This document shows, in pieces, positions 13,049 through 22,573 of a DNA stretch of 64,000 bases. Position 1 is the first letter of the stretch. The number at the start of each line of letters is the position of its first letter. This stretch comes from SHVO01 sp041905795 (GTDB taxonomy: Bacteria; Pseudomonadota; Alphaproteobacteria; Rhodospirillales; Rhodospirillaceae): assembly GCA_041905795.1 (NCBI GenBank), contig JAYRKL010000023.1:1-64000 (forward strand). The letters run 5' to 3'. The notes below the pieces were generated by a model. That model was given only the letters and a program-made list of their open reading frames with translations. It had not been told where the DNA came from and did not search any database. A program made the position numbers and the translations under genes.

Positions 13049-13972
13049 CTAATCGACGGTGGCCGGCGCCGCTTTCAAATGCTCGGGCAGATGTTCGGGG
13101 TCCAACGGCAGGCCGCGTGTAAAGACCCCCTCGTCCGCCAGCACCATGACCTTGCCGTTCACCAGCACTTCGAGATCGGCGGCCTTGCTGGCGAGCAGGG
13201 TCATGCCGCGGGCGTCGTCCACCGTGAAAACCTCGCCCTTCTTCAGGAACTGGGTGTGGTCGACCTTCCGGGCGTCGCGCAACGTCACCCACATGTCGGC
13301 TTTGGAACGCAGTTCCACCACATCGGCCGGTGACGGCGGCGGCCTGAGGTCGGGCTTCGCTTCCGTCGGGGCCGCGTCACTCGCCCCATCGGCCGCCTCG
13401 GAGGCCGGGGCCGGCGCGGCGTCGGCTTTCTCCACGGCGCTGGTCGCCGGGGTCGGCGGCGCGCTCAGCACCGCCAGGCGCTCCGGAACCGCCTGCACGA
13501 TATCGACGGCGCTGCGGTCGGAGCCGGCCAGGAAATACCAGCCCACGTAAACCGCCATACCGATCAGCATGGCCAGCAAGATCAACGCGCCGGAGGGCAG
13601 CCCCGAGTCAGGTGTCGGCAGCGGGAATTCGAACAGCGCCTTGCGGGTGACGCCGGTGCTTTCCTCCTTGAACCGGCGCACCACTTCGTCGCCGTCGAGG
13701 CCGAGATGGTCGGCGTAGGCGCGCACGAAGCCGATGGCATAGGCTTGGCCCGGCAGATCCTCATAGCGGCCGTCTTCGATGGCGACGAGATAGGTGTAGC
13801 GGATGTGCAGGATCTCGGCGACCTGCTGCAGGTCCTTGCCGAGACGCATGCGTGTCGCGCACAGCAGCGTGCCGACGGTTCCGCCGGCGGCTTCGGCCGC
13901 ACCGGATTTGTCGCCTTTGGCGCCAAATTTCAGATACGGCTTCGCGCTTTGCTGTTGTCCGAACTCGCGCAT
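13049..13972 (-). CDS. rodZ: RodZ-like cell-shape protein (HTH domain, one membrane segment, DUF4115)
   Basis: Predicted bitopic membrane protein linking the MreB cytoskeleton to the cell-wall elongation machinery. The 307-residue product has a cytoplasmic helix-turn-helix domain (about 32-98, with VAEILHIRYTYLVAIEDGRY), a basic juxtamembrane stretch and one membrane helix at about 127-149. An Ala/Pro-rich periplasmic linker (160-215) and a C-terminal DUF4115-type beta domain (216-290) follow. The start at 13972 has GGAGAG just upstream. It precedes ispG, a pairing common in many proteobacteria. The symbol is assigned by architecture. Confidence 0.85.
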   Translation of the reverse strand: MREFGQQQSAKPYLKFGAKGDKSGAAEAAGGTVGTLLCATRMRLGKDLQQVAEILHIRYTYLVAIEDGRYEDLPGQAYAIGFVRAYADHLGLDGDEVVRRFKEESTGVTRKALFEFPLPTPDSGLPSGALILLAMLIGMAVYVGWYFLAGSDRSAVDIVQAVPERLAVLSAPPTPATSAVEKADAAPAPASEAADGASDAAPTEAKPDLRPPPSPADVVELRSKADMWVTLRDARKVDHTQFLKKGEVFTVDDARGMTLLASKAADLEVLVNGKVMVLADEGVFTRGLPLDPEHLPEHLKAAPATVD

Positions 13973-14051
13973 TTCTCTCCGCTGGTCCCGAAACCATCCC
14001 TTTTATCGGGGAAATTTATCGGTATTGGCCGGCTTTGGCAAACCAAGCGCT

Positions 14052-16313
14052 TTAAAGCACATCCACGCCGCGGTCGCGCGCGAAGGCGCGCAGCCGCTCG
14101 CGGACCGACGGCTCTTCGGCCGCCAACAGCTCGATCACAAAGGGTTCGAATTCCGCCAATACGATCTTGCGAATCGCCGCCCGCACCGGGCCGATCCCGG
14201 AGGCGGACATCGAGAGGCTGCGGAAGCCCAGCGCCAGCAGCGCCAGCGCGTCCAGGGGTTTCCCGGCCATTTCGCCGCAGACCGAAACCTCGACCTCGCG
14301 CTCACAGCCGTGGTCGATGATCCGCTTGAGGATCTGCAGCATCGCCGGCGACAACGGATCGTAGCGGTTGGCAAGACGCGTGTTGCCGCGATCGGCCGCA
14401 TAGACGAACTGCAGCAGATCGTTGGTGCCGATGGAGATGAAATCGGCGCGCTTGAACAGGCCGTCGAGCTGCCACAGCAGCGACGGCACCTCGAGCATGG
14501 TGCCGACCCTCACGGTCTTAGGCGCGACGCCGCCTTGCGCGAGATGGCGGGCCATCTCCTTGTCGAAAATCGCGCGCGCCGCGTCGAACTCGGCGAGCGA
14601 AGCGATCATCGGGAACATGACCCGCAGATTGAGGCCGGCCGTGGCCTGGATCAGCGCCCGCAGCTGCTGGCGCAGCAACGACGGCCGATCGAGGGTCAGG
14701 CGGATCGACCGCCAGCCCATGGCCGGGTTGTCCTCCGGCAGGCTCGCGGACGAGGCGGCGATCTTGTCGCCGCCCACATCCAGGGTGCGGAAAGTGACCG
14801 GCTTGCCCTTGGCTTCCTCGATCACCTGGCGATACAGCGCGTGCTGCGCCTTGACGTCGGGCAGGGTGCGCAGGGCCAGGAACGGCATTTCGGTGCGGTA
14901 GAGGCCGATACCGTCGGCATTGGTGTCAGCGAGACCTGCCATGTCCAGCAGGAAACCGGCGTTGATGTTGAGTTCGACCTCGACATTGTCCGCGGTCACC
15001 GCCGGCAGATTCTTGACCGAGGCATAGACCGCCTTCTGCTCGGCGCGCGCTTCGATGGCGGCGCTATAGAGTTCGATCACTTCATCGGACGGACGCAGGA
15101 TCACCTGCCCGGCATTGGCGTCGAGGATGATCTGGTCGAAGGCGTCGATGCGCGACAGCGCCCCCTGGACCTGGGCCACCACCGGGATGTCGAGAGCCTT
15201 GGCCATGACCGCCGCATGCATGGTGGGAGAGCCCTCCTCCATCACCAGGCCCTTGAGCTTGCGGCGGTCGTAATCGAGCAGCTCGGTGGGACCGATGGAC
15301 CGGCACACCAGGATGGCGTTATCGGGCAGTTCGCCGCGGGACGTGACGCCGGCCAGGATCGACAGCAGCCGGTTGGCGAGGTCGTCCAGGTCCTGCAGGC
15401 GCTCGCGCAGGATCGGGTCGCCCACCTGCATCATGCGCACGCGGGTGTCGTCGTGCACTTTCTGCACGGCGGCTTCGGCGGTCAGGCCCGAAGCAATCAC
15501 TTCCGAAATGCGCGAAATCCAGCCTCGGTCGTCCGCGAACATGCGATAGACCTCGAGGATGTCGCCGAAGGCCGCGGTCTCGCCGTGCGCGCCGTCGATC
15601 AAGGCATCGACTTCGGCGCGCAAGGTGTCGAGGGCGCCGTGCAGGCGGTGCTGTTCCGCGATCGGATCGTCGCTGACCAGCCGGCCGATGCGCACGTGGG
15701 GCTTGTGCATGATCGCAACGCCGACACCGACGCCGGCGTTGAGGCTGATGCCCGGAAGGCGCACATGCAGCAGGGCGTTGCCTTCGGTCTGGAACAGTTC
15801 CTCGCGCTTGACCACCTGGGCCGCGGCGATCAGCTCCGCGATCACCATGGCGACGGTCTCCAGGGTCTCCACTTCCCAGTCGTTGAAAGGCCGTTCGAGC
15901 TTGGTCTGCACCACCAGCACGCCGATCACGCGGCTGGCCTGCAGCATGGGCACGCCCATCAGCGAGCGGAAGAAATCTTCACCGGTTTCCGGACGGTAGA
16001 CGAACTGGGGATGCGACCAGGCATCAGCAAGAGCGACCGACCTGGCGTGGGCGGCGATCTCACCGACCAGGCCTTCGCCGACCCGCAGGCGGGTCAAGTG
16101 CACCGCTTTCTGCGACAGACCGAAGGTGGCGAACAGCTCGAGCACTTCGCCGGCGCGCATCACGTAGCAGGAACACACGTCGACCCGCATGTCCTGGGCG
16201 ATCAGGGCCACGACCTTATCGAGACGCTCCTGCACCGCCCCGATCCCGGCCATGACGTCGCGCAGGCGCGACAACAGGCGGCGCAGGTCGACGGCGCTGA
16301 AACCCGCCGTCAT
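14052..16313 (-). CDS. ptsP: PEP-protein phosphotransferase PtsP (enzyme I-Ntr) with GAF domain
   Basis: First enzyme of the nitrogen-related phosphotransferase system: autophosphorylates from phosphoenolpyruvate and passes the phosphate to NPr. The N-terminal GAF domain (about 20-165) in alphaproteobacteria senses glutamine. Then come the EI N-terminal region, the swivelling phosphohistidine domain with active H366 in GSPTMHAAVMAK (the usual form is SHxAI) and the PEP-binding barrel, with the catalytic cysteine in SVCGEMAG near the C-terminus. It is 753 residues, normal for PtsP. No NPr or EIIA-Ntr gene is in the window. It follows the nitronate-monooxygenase-like gene by 33 bases. Confidence 0.94.
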   Translation of the reverse strand: MTAGFSAVDLRRLLSRLRDVMAGIGAVQERLDKVVALIAQDMRVDVCSCYVMRAGEVLELFATFGLSQKAVHLTRLRVGEGLVGEIAAHARSVALADAWSHPQFVYRPETGEDFFRSLMGVPMLQASRVIGVLVVQTKLERPFNDWEVETLETVAMVIAELIAAAQVVKREELFQTEGNALLHVRLPGISLNAGVGVGVAIMHKPHVRIGRLVSDDPIAEQHRLHGALDTLRAEVDALIDGAHGETAAFGDILEVYRMFADDRGWISRISEVIASGLTAEAAVQKVHDDTRVRMMQVGDPILRERLQDLDDLANRLLSILAGVTSRGELPDNAILVCRSIGPTELLDYDRRKLKGLVMEEGSPTMHAAVMAKALDIPVVAQVQGALSRIDAFDQIILDANAGQVILRPSDEVIELYSAAIEARAEQKAVYASVKNLPAVTADNVEVELNINAGFLLDMAGLADTNADGIGLYRTEMPFLALRTLPDVKAQHALYRQVIEEAKGKPVTFRTLDVGGDKIAASSASLPEDNPAMGWRSIRLTLDRPSLLRQQLRALIQATAGLNLRVMFPMIASLAEFDAARAIFDKEMARHLAQGGVAPKTVRVGTMLEVPSLLWQLDGLFKRADFISIGTNDLLQFVYAADRGNTRLANRYDPLSPAMLQILKRIIDHGCEREVEVSVCGEMAGKPLDALALLALGFRSLSMSASGIGPVRAAIRKIVLAEFEPFVIELLAAEEPSVRERLRAFARDRGVDVL

Positions 16314-16346
16314 GACGTCACTGCGCCAAGAGGGGCCTTCATCGCG

Positions 16347-17423
16347 CTATCCTCCGCGCGCGGCGAGGGCGGCGCCCGCCTGCTCGATCAACTCAGCCAT
16401 GATCGCGGCCACGGGCTCCTCGCGCGTGACCATGCCGACGCTCTGGCCGGCCATCATCGACCCGAACTCGACATCGCCGTCGATCACGGCGCGGCGCAGA
16501 GCGCCGGCCCAGAAATGCTCGATTTCAAGCTGCGCGGCCTGCTGGTCGACTTCGCCTTTGACGAACTTGTCGAGCACCCGGCGCTGGGTTTCCATGAAGA
16601 CGTCCGTGCCCTGGTTGGCGAGCGCGCGCACCGGGATCACCGGCAGCCGCTTGTCGAGCTGTACGCTGGTCACGGCCTCGCGGGCGGCGGCGCGGATGAA
16701 AGCCTGCTTGAATTTGGGGTGGGCGATGCTCTCGGTGGCGCACACGAAGCGGGTGCCCATCTGCACGCCGGCGGCGCCCATCTCCAGGAACGACACGATC
16801 GCCTCGCCGCGGCCGATGCCGCCCGCCACGAACACCGGCACATCGCGGATCGCCGGCAGGATTTCCTGGGCCAGGACCGAGGTCGACACCGGGCCGATGT
16901 GGCCGCCGGCTTCGGAGCCTTCGATCACCAACGCGTCGGCGCCGTTCTTGATCAGGCGCTTGGCCAGCACCACCGCCGGCGCAAAGCAGATGACCTTGGC
17001 GAAGGTCTTGGCCTTCTTGATGGCGTCCGCCGGCGGCACGCCGCCGGCAAAAACAACGTGAGTAACGCCGTTGGCCTGGCACACATCCACCAGCTCCGGG
17101 AGCTGGGGATGCATGGTGATCAAATTGACGCCGAAAGGCTTTTTGGTGAGGGCCTGGGTGGCCTTGATCTCGGTATCCAGCAGCGCCGGCGTCATGGCGC
17201 CGCAGGCGATCACGCCGAAACCGCCGGCATTGGAGATCGCGGCCACCAGGTTGCGCTCCGACACCCAGGACATGGCGCCGGCCAGGATCGCGATCGGGCA
17301 GCCCAGGAAATCCGCACCGCGCTTCCACAGCGCGGCCAGCCGCGGCGGAATCGCAGCCTTCAGGTCCGCCGCATCGCGCGGCGCCGACCTCAGTTCATTT
17401 TTGGTGGCGGCCGCGTCGTTCAT
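16347..17423 (-). CDS. Nitronate monooxygenase-family flavoprotein
   Basis: FMN-dependent TIM-barrel enzyme of the nitronate monooxygenase (2-nitropropane dioxygenase) superfamily, which also includes the enoyl-ACP reductase FabK. The 358-residue product shows the N-terminal FMN region (ILAGAMSWVSERNLVAAISN), the motif GSEAGGHIG with the conserved His, and AGGIGRGEA and GAAGVQMGTRF, typical phosphate-binding loops. The substrate cannot be assigned; detoxification of nitronates is the family default. It lies 10 bases after lysC and 33 before ptsP, so it is probably co-transcribed with both. Confidence 0.85.
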   Translation of the reverse strand: MNDAAATKNELRSAPRDAADLKAAIPPRLAALWKRGADFLGCPIAILAGAMSWVSERNLVAAISNAGGFGVIACGAMTPALLDTEIKATQALTKKPFGVNLITMHPQLPELVDVCQANGVTHVVFAGGVPPADAIKKAKTFAKVICFAPAVVLAKRLIKNGADALVIEGSEAGGHIGPVSTSVLAQEILPAIRDVPVFVAGGIGRGEAIVSFLEMGAAGVQMGTRFVCATESIAHPKFKQAFIRAAAREAVTSVQLDKRLPVIPVRALANQGTDVFMETQRRVLDKFVKGEVDQQAAQLEIEHFWAGALRRAVIDGDVEFGSMMAGQSVGMVTREEPVAAIMAELIEQAGAALAARGG

Positions 17424-17433
17424 GAGGGTGTTC

Positions 17434-18663
17434 TCAGGCCGCCGCGTCGAGGCCGTAGGCGGAGTGCAGGGCGCGGATCGCGAGTTCGGTGTATTCCTCG
17501 CTGATCAACACGCTCACCTTGATCTCCGATGTCGAGATGATGTGGATGTTGATGCCCTTGTCGGCCAGCGCCTTGAACATGGTCTGGGCGACGCCGGCGT
17601 GGCTGCGCATGCCGACGCCGATCACCGACACCTTGGCCACCGCCTTGTCGGTGGAGATGCTGCGATGAGGCACCTTCATGTTTTCTTTCACCACCCTGAG
17701 CGCGCGTTCAAGCTCGCCGCGGCTGGTGGTGAAGGTCAGGTCGGTCGTGCCGTCGCTCGAGGCGTTCTGCACGATCATGTCGACGTTGATGTTGGCGTCC
17801 GCCAGCGGCCCAAAGATGCCCGCGGCAATGCCCGGCTGATCCTGCACGCCGAGCAGCGTTACTTTGGCTTCGTCCCGGCTGTAGGCGACGCCGCTTACCA
17901 GTTCCTGTTCCACGATCTCTTCCTCATCACACACCAGCGTACCCGGCTGGTCGGTAAAACTCGACAGCACCTGCACGCGCACGCGGTGCTTCATGGCCAT
18001 TTCGACCGACCGCGTCTGCAGTACTTTAGCGCCCAGGGACGCCATTTCCAGCATCTCTTCGTAGGTGATCTTGTTCAGCTTGCGCGCCGCCGGAACGATG
18101 CGGGGATCGGTGGTGTAGACCCCGTCCACGTCGGTGTAGATGTCGCAGCGGTCGGCTTTCACCGCGGCGGCTAGGGCGACGGCGGTGGTGTCGGACCCGC
18201 CGCGGCCCAGGGTGCTGACGCGGTTATCCGGGCCCAAGCCCTGGAAACCCGCGACCACCGCCACATGGCCGGATTCCATCGAGCGGATGATCTCGGCGCC
18301 GTCGATGGACACGATGCGCGCCTTGCCGTGGGCGCCGTCGGTGGTGATGGGGATCTGCCAGCCCGACCACGACCGCGCCTGAAGACCCAATTGCTGCAAG
18401 GCGATGGCGAGCAGGCCCGAGGTCACGCACTCGCCGGTGGCCACGATCGCGTCGTATTCGCGCTGGTCGTAGTCGGGGGCGATTTCGGGCGCAATCTTAT
18501 TGCAATAATCCACCAGCTGGTTGGTGACCCCGGACATGGCCGACACCACCACCGCCACCTGGTTGCCGCGGTCGACCTCGGCCTTGACCCGCTTGGCGAC
18601 ATTCTGGATGCGGGCGATGTCGCCCACGGACGTGCCGCCAAACTTCTGAACAATCCGCGCCAT
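17434..18663 (-). CDS. lysC: Aspartate kinase
   Basis: Phosphorylates aspartate, the first step to lysine, threonine, methionine and diaminopimelate. The 409-residue monofunctional enzyme starts MARIVQKFGGTSVGD, the diagnostic kinase motif, and contains GRGGSDTTAVALAAA. Two C-terminal ACT domains (about 265-405, with AGIFGPLADANINVDMI and GVAQTMFKALADKGINI) point to allosteric feedback by amino acids. The start at 18663 is set by this N-terminus. It is divergent from ubiG across 180 bases that presumably hold both promoters. Confidence 0.97.
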   Translation of the reverse strand: MARIVQKFGGTSVGDIARIQNVAKRVKAEVDRGNQVAVVVSAMSGVTNQLVDYCNKIAPEIAPDYDQREYDAIVATGECVTSGLLAIALQQLGLQARSWSGWQIPITTDGAHGKARIVSIDGAEIIRSMESGHVAVVAGFQGLGPDNRVSTLGRGGSDTTAVALAAAVKADRCDIYTDVDGVYTTDPRIVPAARKLNKITYEEMLEMASLGAKVLQTRSVEMAMKHRVRVQVLSSFTDQPGTLVCDEEEIVEQELVSGVAYSRDEAKVTLLGVQDQPGIAAGIFGPLADANINVDMIVQNASSDGTTDLTFTTSRGELERALRVVKENMKVPHRSISTDKAVAKVSVIGVGMRSHAGVAQTMFKALADKGINIHIISTSEIKVSVLISEEYTELAIRALHSAYGLDAAA

Positions 18664-18843
18664 CGCGCCTAAACCTTCAAACCTTGCGTGCTTTTCCCCG
18701 ACCGGCGGGGGCGCCCAAAGGGCGCGTATAAATAGCCAAAGGGCCTTTGCGGAACAAGGCGGAACCCTGGATCCGCAAATCTTCAAAAAATCCTGGAAAA
18801 AGCGCAGTTTGCCGGGCGTTCTCAGGCCCATATAGTGGACCCC

Positions 18844-19599
18844 ATGCACGCCGCCTCCCCCGCTTCTTCCGTAACCGCCAGCGAGATCGCCAAATTCACC
18901 GCCCTGGCGGACCAATGGTGGGACCCGCAAGGGCCGTTCAGGCCCCTGCACAAGTTCAATCCCGCCCGCATCCGCCTGATCCGCGACCGGCTGGCCGCCC
19001 ATTTCGGCCGCCCCGCGGCGGCGGACGTTCCCTTCTCGGGCCTTACGCTCCTCGACATCGGCTGCGGCGGCGGCCTGGTGGCCGAGCCCATGAGCCGCCT
19101 GGGCTTCGCCGTGACGGGGATCGACGCGGGCGAGGAGAACGTCGGCGTGGCCAGGGTCCATGCCGACCGGTTGGGCCTGCCGGTCACCTATCGGACCACC
19201 GGCCCGGAAGGCCTTTTGGACGGCGGGCTGCGCTTCGACGCCGTGCTGGCCATGGAAGTGGTCGAGCATGTGGACGATGTGCCGGCGTTCTTCCGGTCGG
19301 CGGCCGATCTGCTGGCGCCCGGCGGCATGCTGATCGCCGCGACCCTGAACCGCACGCTCAAGTCCCTCGCCCTCGCCAAGGTCGGCGCGGAGTACGTGTT
19401 GCGCTGGGTGCCCGCCGGCACTCACGACTGGCGCAAATTCCTGCGGCCCCATGAACTGGCGGCGCACCTGCGCAGCGCGGGGCTGTCGCTCAGCGCCCTC
19501 ACCGGCCTCAGCTACGATCTTTTCACCGACCGCTGGAAGGAAAGCGGCGATCTCGATGTCAACTACTTCGCGGTCGCGGTGAAGGAGCCGCGGCGGTGA
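18844..19599 (+). CDS. ubiG: Ubiquinone biosynthesis O-methyltransferase UbiG
   Basis: SAM-dependent enzyme performing two O-methylations of the ubiquinone ring. The 251-residue product has the family N-terminus (IAKFTALADQWWDPQGPF RPLHKFNP), the SAM motif LLDIGCGGG, the acidic post-motif EVVEHV and the ubiG C-terminal segment ending in DVNYFAVAV. The ATG at 18844 is preferred over an in-frame GTG at 18835. Its stop overlaps the GTG start of the next gene by four bases, implying translational coupling. Confidence 0.95.
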   Translation: MHAASPASSVTASEIAKFTALADQWWDPQGPFRPLHKFNPARIRLIRDRLAAHFGRPAAADVPFSGLTLLDIGCGGGLVAEPMSRLGFAVTGIDAGEENVGVARVHADRLGLPVTYRTTGPEGLLDGGLRFDAVLAMEVVEHVDDVPAFFRSAADLLAPGGMLIAATLNRTLKSLALAKVGAEYVLRWVPAGTHDWRKFLRPHELAAHLRSAGLSLSALTGLSYDLFTDRWKESGDLDVNYFAVAVKEPRR

Positions 19600-22082
19600 A
19601 CCCCACCAAGCAGCGCATCCAGGCTGCCATGAAATTGCAGCAGGACGGCAAGGCGGCGGAGGCGGAACGCGCCTACCGCGATATCCGCAAAACCGACCCT
19701 GCGAATTTCCTTGCCGCCTATAACCTCGCCATCCTGTTCGTGCAGCAAGGGCGCCTGCAGGAAGGCGAACCGCTGTTGGCGGAGGCCACCCGCCTCAACC
19801 CCGAGATTCTCGCCGCCCGGATCGTGCACGGCAGCATCCTGTCGCAACTGGGGCGGACCGACGATGCCGTCGCGGTGTTCGACGCGGTGCTGGCGCGCGA
19901 CCCCGACAATCGCGACGCCCTCAATGACCGCGCCAACGCGCTTCTGCGCCTGGGCCATTACGACGAGGCGATGCGCAGCCTCGACCGCGTCATCGCGCTC
20001 GATCCCAAAGCCGCCATCGCGCTGTACAACCGCGCGTCGATCCTGACCACCCTCGGCCGGCCGGAGGACGCGCTGGCGGCGCTGGAAACCGCCCTGGCCG
20101 CGAAGCCGCAATTTCCGGAGGCCCTGTTTTTCAAAGGCAACCTGCTCAGGACCCTCAAGCAGCCGGACGCCGCGCTCAACGCCTATGACGCCGCCCTGAA
20201 CGCCAATCCCCGGCACCACGACGCCCTCAACAACATGGGCGACACGCTGAGCGAACTCGGGCGTTACGGCGAAGCGCTGACGATGTTCGACCGGGCGCTG
20301 GTGCTCGCGCCGGGCAATCTCGACCTCCTGGTGAATCGCGGCCGCACGCTGGGGAAGCTGGGCCGCACCGCCGAGCAGTTCGCCGCCTTCGATCAGGCGC
20401 TCGCACTCAAGCCCGATTGCGCGCCGGCGCTTCTCAGCGCCGGTGTCGCGTTCACCAGCCTGCGGCGCTACGACCAGGCGCTGGCCATGCTCGACCGGGC
20501 GCTGGCGGCGGCGCCCGCCGACGCCAAGGTCCTGGAAGCACGCGGCAGCGTGCTGGTGATGCTGGGGCGCAAGGATGAAGCGGTCGCGAGCTACGAAGCC
20601 GCGCTCGGCCTCGCGCCCAGCGTCGAGGCCTTGAACAATTACGGGCATCTCCTGCGCCGGATGGCGCGCTTCGAGGAAGCGGCCGGCGCTTACGAGCGGG
20701 TCATCACCTTGAGGCCCGATTTCCCCCTGGCGAAGGGCTACCTGTGGACCTCGCGCCTCTATTGCTGCGATTGGGCCAACGCCGCCGCCGGAATCGACGA
20801 CATGGTGGCCGACACCCTGGCCGGGAAGCTGGTGACCAACCCCTTCAGTCTGGTGCAGTTCAGCGGTTCGGCCGCGGCCCAATTGCGCTGCGCGGAGATG
20901 TTCGTCGCGGCCAGGAAGCGCCGCCCGGCGCCCTGGGTTCCCGGCGCACGGGCCGGCGGCCGGCTCCGGGTCGCATACCTTTCCGCCGACTTCCAGGACC
21001 ACGCCACCGCCTTCCTGATGGCCGGCATGTTCGAGGCCCATGACCGCGAACGGTTTGAGACCATCGCCGTCTCCTTTGCCCGCGACGACGGCAGTTCCTA
21101 CCGGCAGCGCCTGACGGGCGCCTTCGACCGCTTCATCGACACCTCGGCCATGACGGACGCGGAAGTGGTCAATCTCGTGCGCGGCCTGGAGGTGGATATC
21201 GCCGTGGACCTCAAGGGGTTCACCAATGACGCGCGCCTGGACATCTTCCTCGACCGCATCGCGCCGCTGCAGGTGAATTTTGTCGGCTATCCCGGCACCT
21301 GGGGCGCGCCCTGCATGGACTACCTGATCGCCGATCCGGTGATCGTTCCGCCCGGCCGTGAACACTTTTACGCCGAGAAAATCGTGCGGCTGCCCGACAG
21401 CTATCAACCCAATGACCGCAACCGGGAAATCTCCCGGCACCTTCCGACCCGCGCCGAACTGGGCCTGCCGGACCGGGGCTTCGTGTTCTGCTCGTTCAAC
21501 AATTGCTACAAGATCCTGCCGCCGGTGTTCGACATCTGGATGCGCCTGCTCAAGCAGATTCCGGACAGTGTGCTGTGGCTGCTCGGCGCCAATCCCACCG
21601 CCGTGCTGAACTTGAAGCGGGAAGCGGCCGCGCGCGGGGTGGCGCCCGAGCGCCTGGTGTTCGCGCCTGCGGCGCAGCCCCGCGACCATCTGGCGCGCCA
21701 GGCGCGCGCCGACCTGTTCCTGGACACCCTGCCTTGCACGGCCCACACCACCGCCAGCGACGCCTTATGGGCGGGCCTGCCGGTGCTCACCTGCCTCGGC
21801 GAGACTTTTGCCGGACGTGTCGCCGGCAGCCTGGTGGCCGCCGCCGGCCTGCCGGAACTGGTGACGCGCGACCTCGCGGAATATGAATCACGCGCCGTGC
21901 AGCTGGCCTTGGAGCCGGAAAAGCTGCGCCAACTTCGCGACCGGCTCGCGGACAACCGCCTCAGCTGCGCCCTGTTCGACACCCAAAAATTCTGCCGCCA
22001 TCTCGAAGCGGCTTATCTCGCCATGTGGGAACGCCAGAGCCGCGGCGAAGCGCCCGCCCATATCGACGTACAACGGCTCTAG
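19596..22082 (+). CDS. TPR-repeat protein with SPINDLY/O-GlcNAc-transferase-like catalytic domain
   Basis: Predicted cytoplasmic glycosyltransferase that could O-glycosylate proteins. About a dozen tetratricopeptide repeats fill residues 1-390 (for example AVAVFDAVLARDPDNRDALN). They are followed by the split GT41 catalytic region at about 445-828, with YLSADFQDHATAFL, VGYPGTWGAPCMDYLIAD, the lysine-bearing FCSFNNCYKILPPVFD and the nucleotide-binding DTLPCTAHTTASDALWAG. Total length is 828. The start is a GTG overlapping the ubiG stop (GTGA). Whether the donor is UDP-GlcNAc, GDP-fucose or other, and the acceptor, cannot be read from sequence. It converges with the DUF1178 gene with one base between the stops. 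Confidence 0.88.
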   Translation: MNPTKQRIQAAMKLQQDGKAAEAERAYRDIRKTDPANFLAAYNLAILFVQQGRLQEGEPLLAEATRLNPEILAARIVHGSILSQLGRTDDAVAVFDAVLARDPDNRDALNDRANALLRLGHYDEAMRSLDRVIALDPKAAIALYNRASILTTLGRPEDALAALETALAAKPQFPEALFFKGNLLRTLKQPDAALNAYDAALNANPRHHDALNNMGDTLSELGRYGEALTMFDRALVLAPGNLDLLVNRGRTLGKLGRTAEQFAAFDQALALKPDCAPALLSAGVAFTSLRRYDQALAMLDRALAAAPADAKVLEARGSVLVMLGRKDEAVASYEAALGLAPSVEALNNYGHLLRRMARFEEAAGAYERVITLRPDFPLAKGYLWTSRLYCCDWANAAAGIDDMVADTLAGKLVTNPFSLVQFSGSAAAQLRCAEMFVAARKRRPAPWVPGARAGGRLRVAYLSADFQDHATAFLMAGMFEAHDRERFETIAVSFARDDGSSYRQRLTGAFDRFIDTSAMTDAEVVNLVRGLEVDIAVDLKGFTNDARLDIFLDRIAPLQVNFVGYPGTWGAPCMDYLIADPVIVPPGREHFYAEKIVRLPDSYQPNDRNREISRHLPTRAELGLPDRGFVFCSFNNCYKILPPVFDIWMRLLKQIPDSVLWLLGANPTAVLNLKREAAARGVAPERLVFAPAAQPRDHLARQARADLFLDTLPCTAHTTASDALWAGLPVLTCLGETFAGRVAGSLVAAAGLPELVTRDLAEYESRAVQLALEPEKLRQLRDRLADNRLSCALFDTQKFCRHLEAAYLAMWERQSRGEAPAHIDVQRL

Positions 22083-22083
22083 A

Positions 22084-22536
22084 TCAAGTGTTGGTGCGGC
22101 GCTTCCAGGGAACCGCCTGGACCTCGATGCCCTCGTCGCGCAAGGCCGCGGTCTCCGCCGGCGTGGCGTCGCCGTAGATCGCCCGGCCCGGCGCCTCGCC
22201 GTAATGGATGCGCCGCGCTTCCTCGGGGAATTTCTCGCCCACGTTCTCGAAGTTCTTTTCGATGACCGTGCGCATTTCCGCCATCGCCTGCTCGGCTTTC
22301 GCCATGGCGTCGGCCAGTTCCGGGTTGGGCTGTTGGGCCACCAGGGCCTTCCCCGAGGCGGCATCGTCTTTGGATTTGGCGATGCGCGGCGCCATCGGCG
22401 CCTTATGAACCTTGGTGCTGCCGCACGCCGGGCAGGCAACGGTGCCGGCCTTGATCAGCTTGTCGGCAGCGCCGCTGTTCTTGAACCAGGATTCAAACGT
22501 GTGATCCTTGGCGCAGGTAAGGTCGTACAAGATCAT
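22084..22536 (-). CDS. DUF1178 family protein, putative zinc-ribbon regulator
   Basis: Conserved proteobacterial protein of unknown function, 150 residues. It begins MILYDLTCAKDHTFESWFKN, and carries Cys8 and a CPACGS zinc-ribbon knuckle (C35, C38), followed by an Ala/Lys-rich helix and the conserved end with HYGEAPGRAIYGDAT. It lies 37 bases downstream of the nitrilase gene, in the alphaproteobacterial order comF, grxC, nitrilase, DUF1178. No experimentally supported function is known to me. Confidence 0.85.
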   Translation of the reverse strand: MILYDLTCAKDHTFESWFKNSGAADKLIKAGTVACPACGSTKVHKAPMAPRIAKSKDDAASGKALVAQQPNPELADAMAKAEQAMAEMRTVIEKNFENVGEKFPEEARRIHYGEAPGRAIYGDATPAETAALRDEGIEVQAVPWKRRTNT

Positions 22537-22573
22537 GGGTTCGGTCTACAAAACCGGCCGGGCCGTTGCAATA

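Noticed and set aside
13803..17504. 1233-codon open frame on the plus strand across rodZ, ptsP and the flavoprotein gene
   Set aside because: It is antisense to three well-supported genes and reads as low-complexity His/Arg/Asp/Gly sequence, an effect of high GC at third codon positions.
18835..18843. GTG at 18835 as the ubiG start
   Set aside because: The extension adds only three residues without a better Shine-Dalgarno; the ATG at 18844 is simpler.
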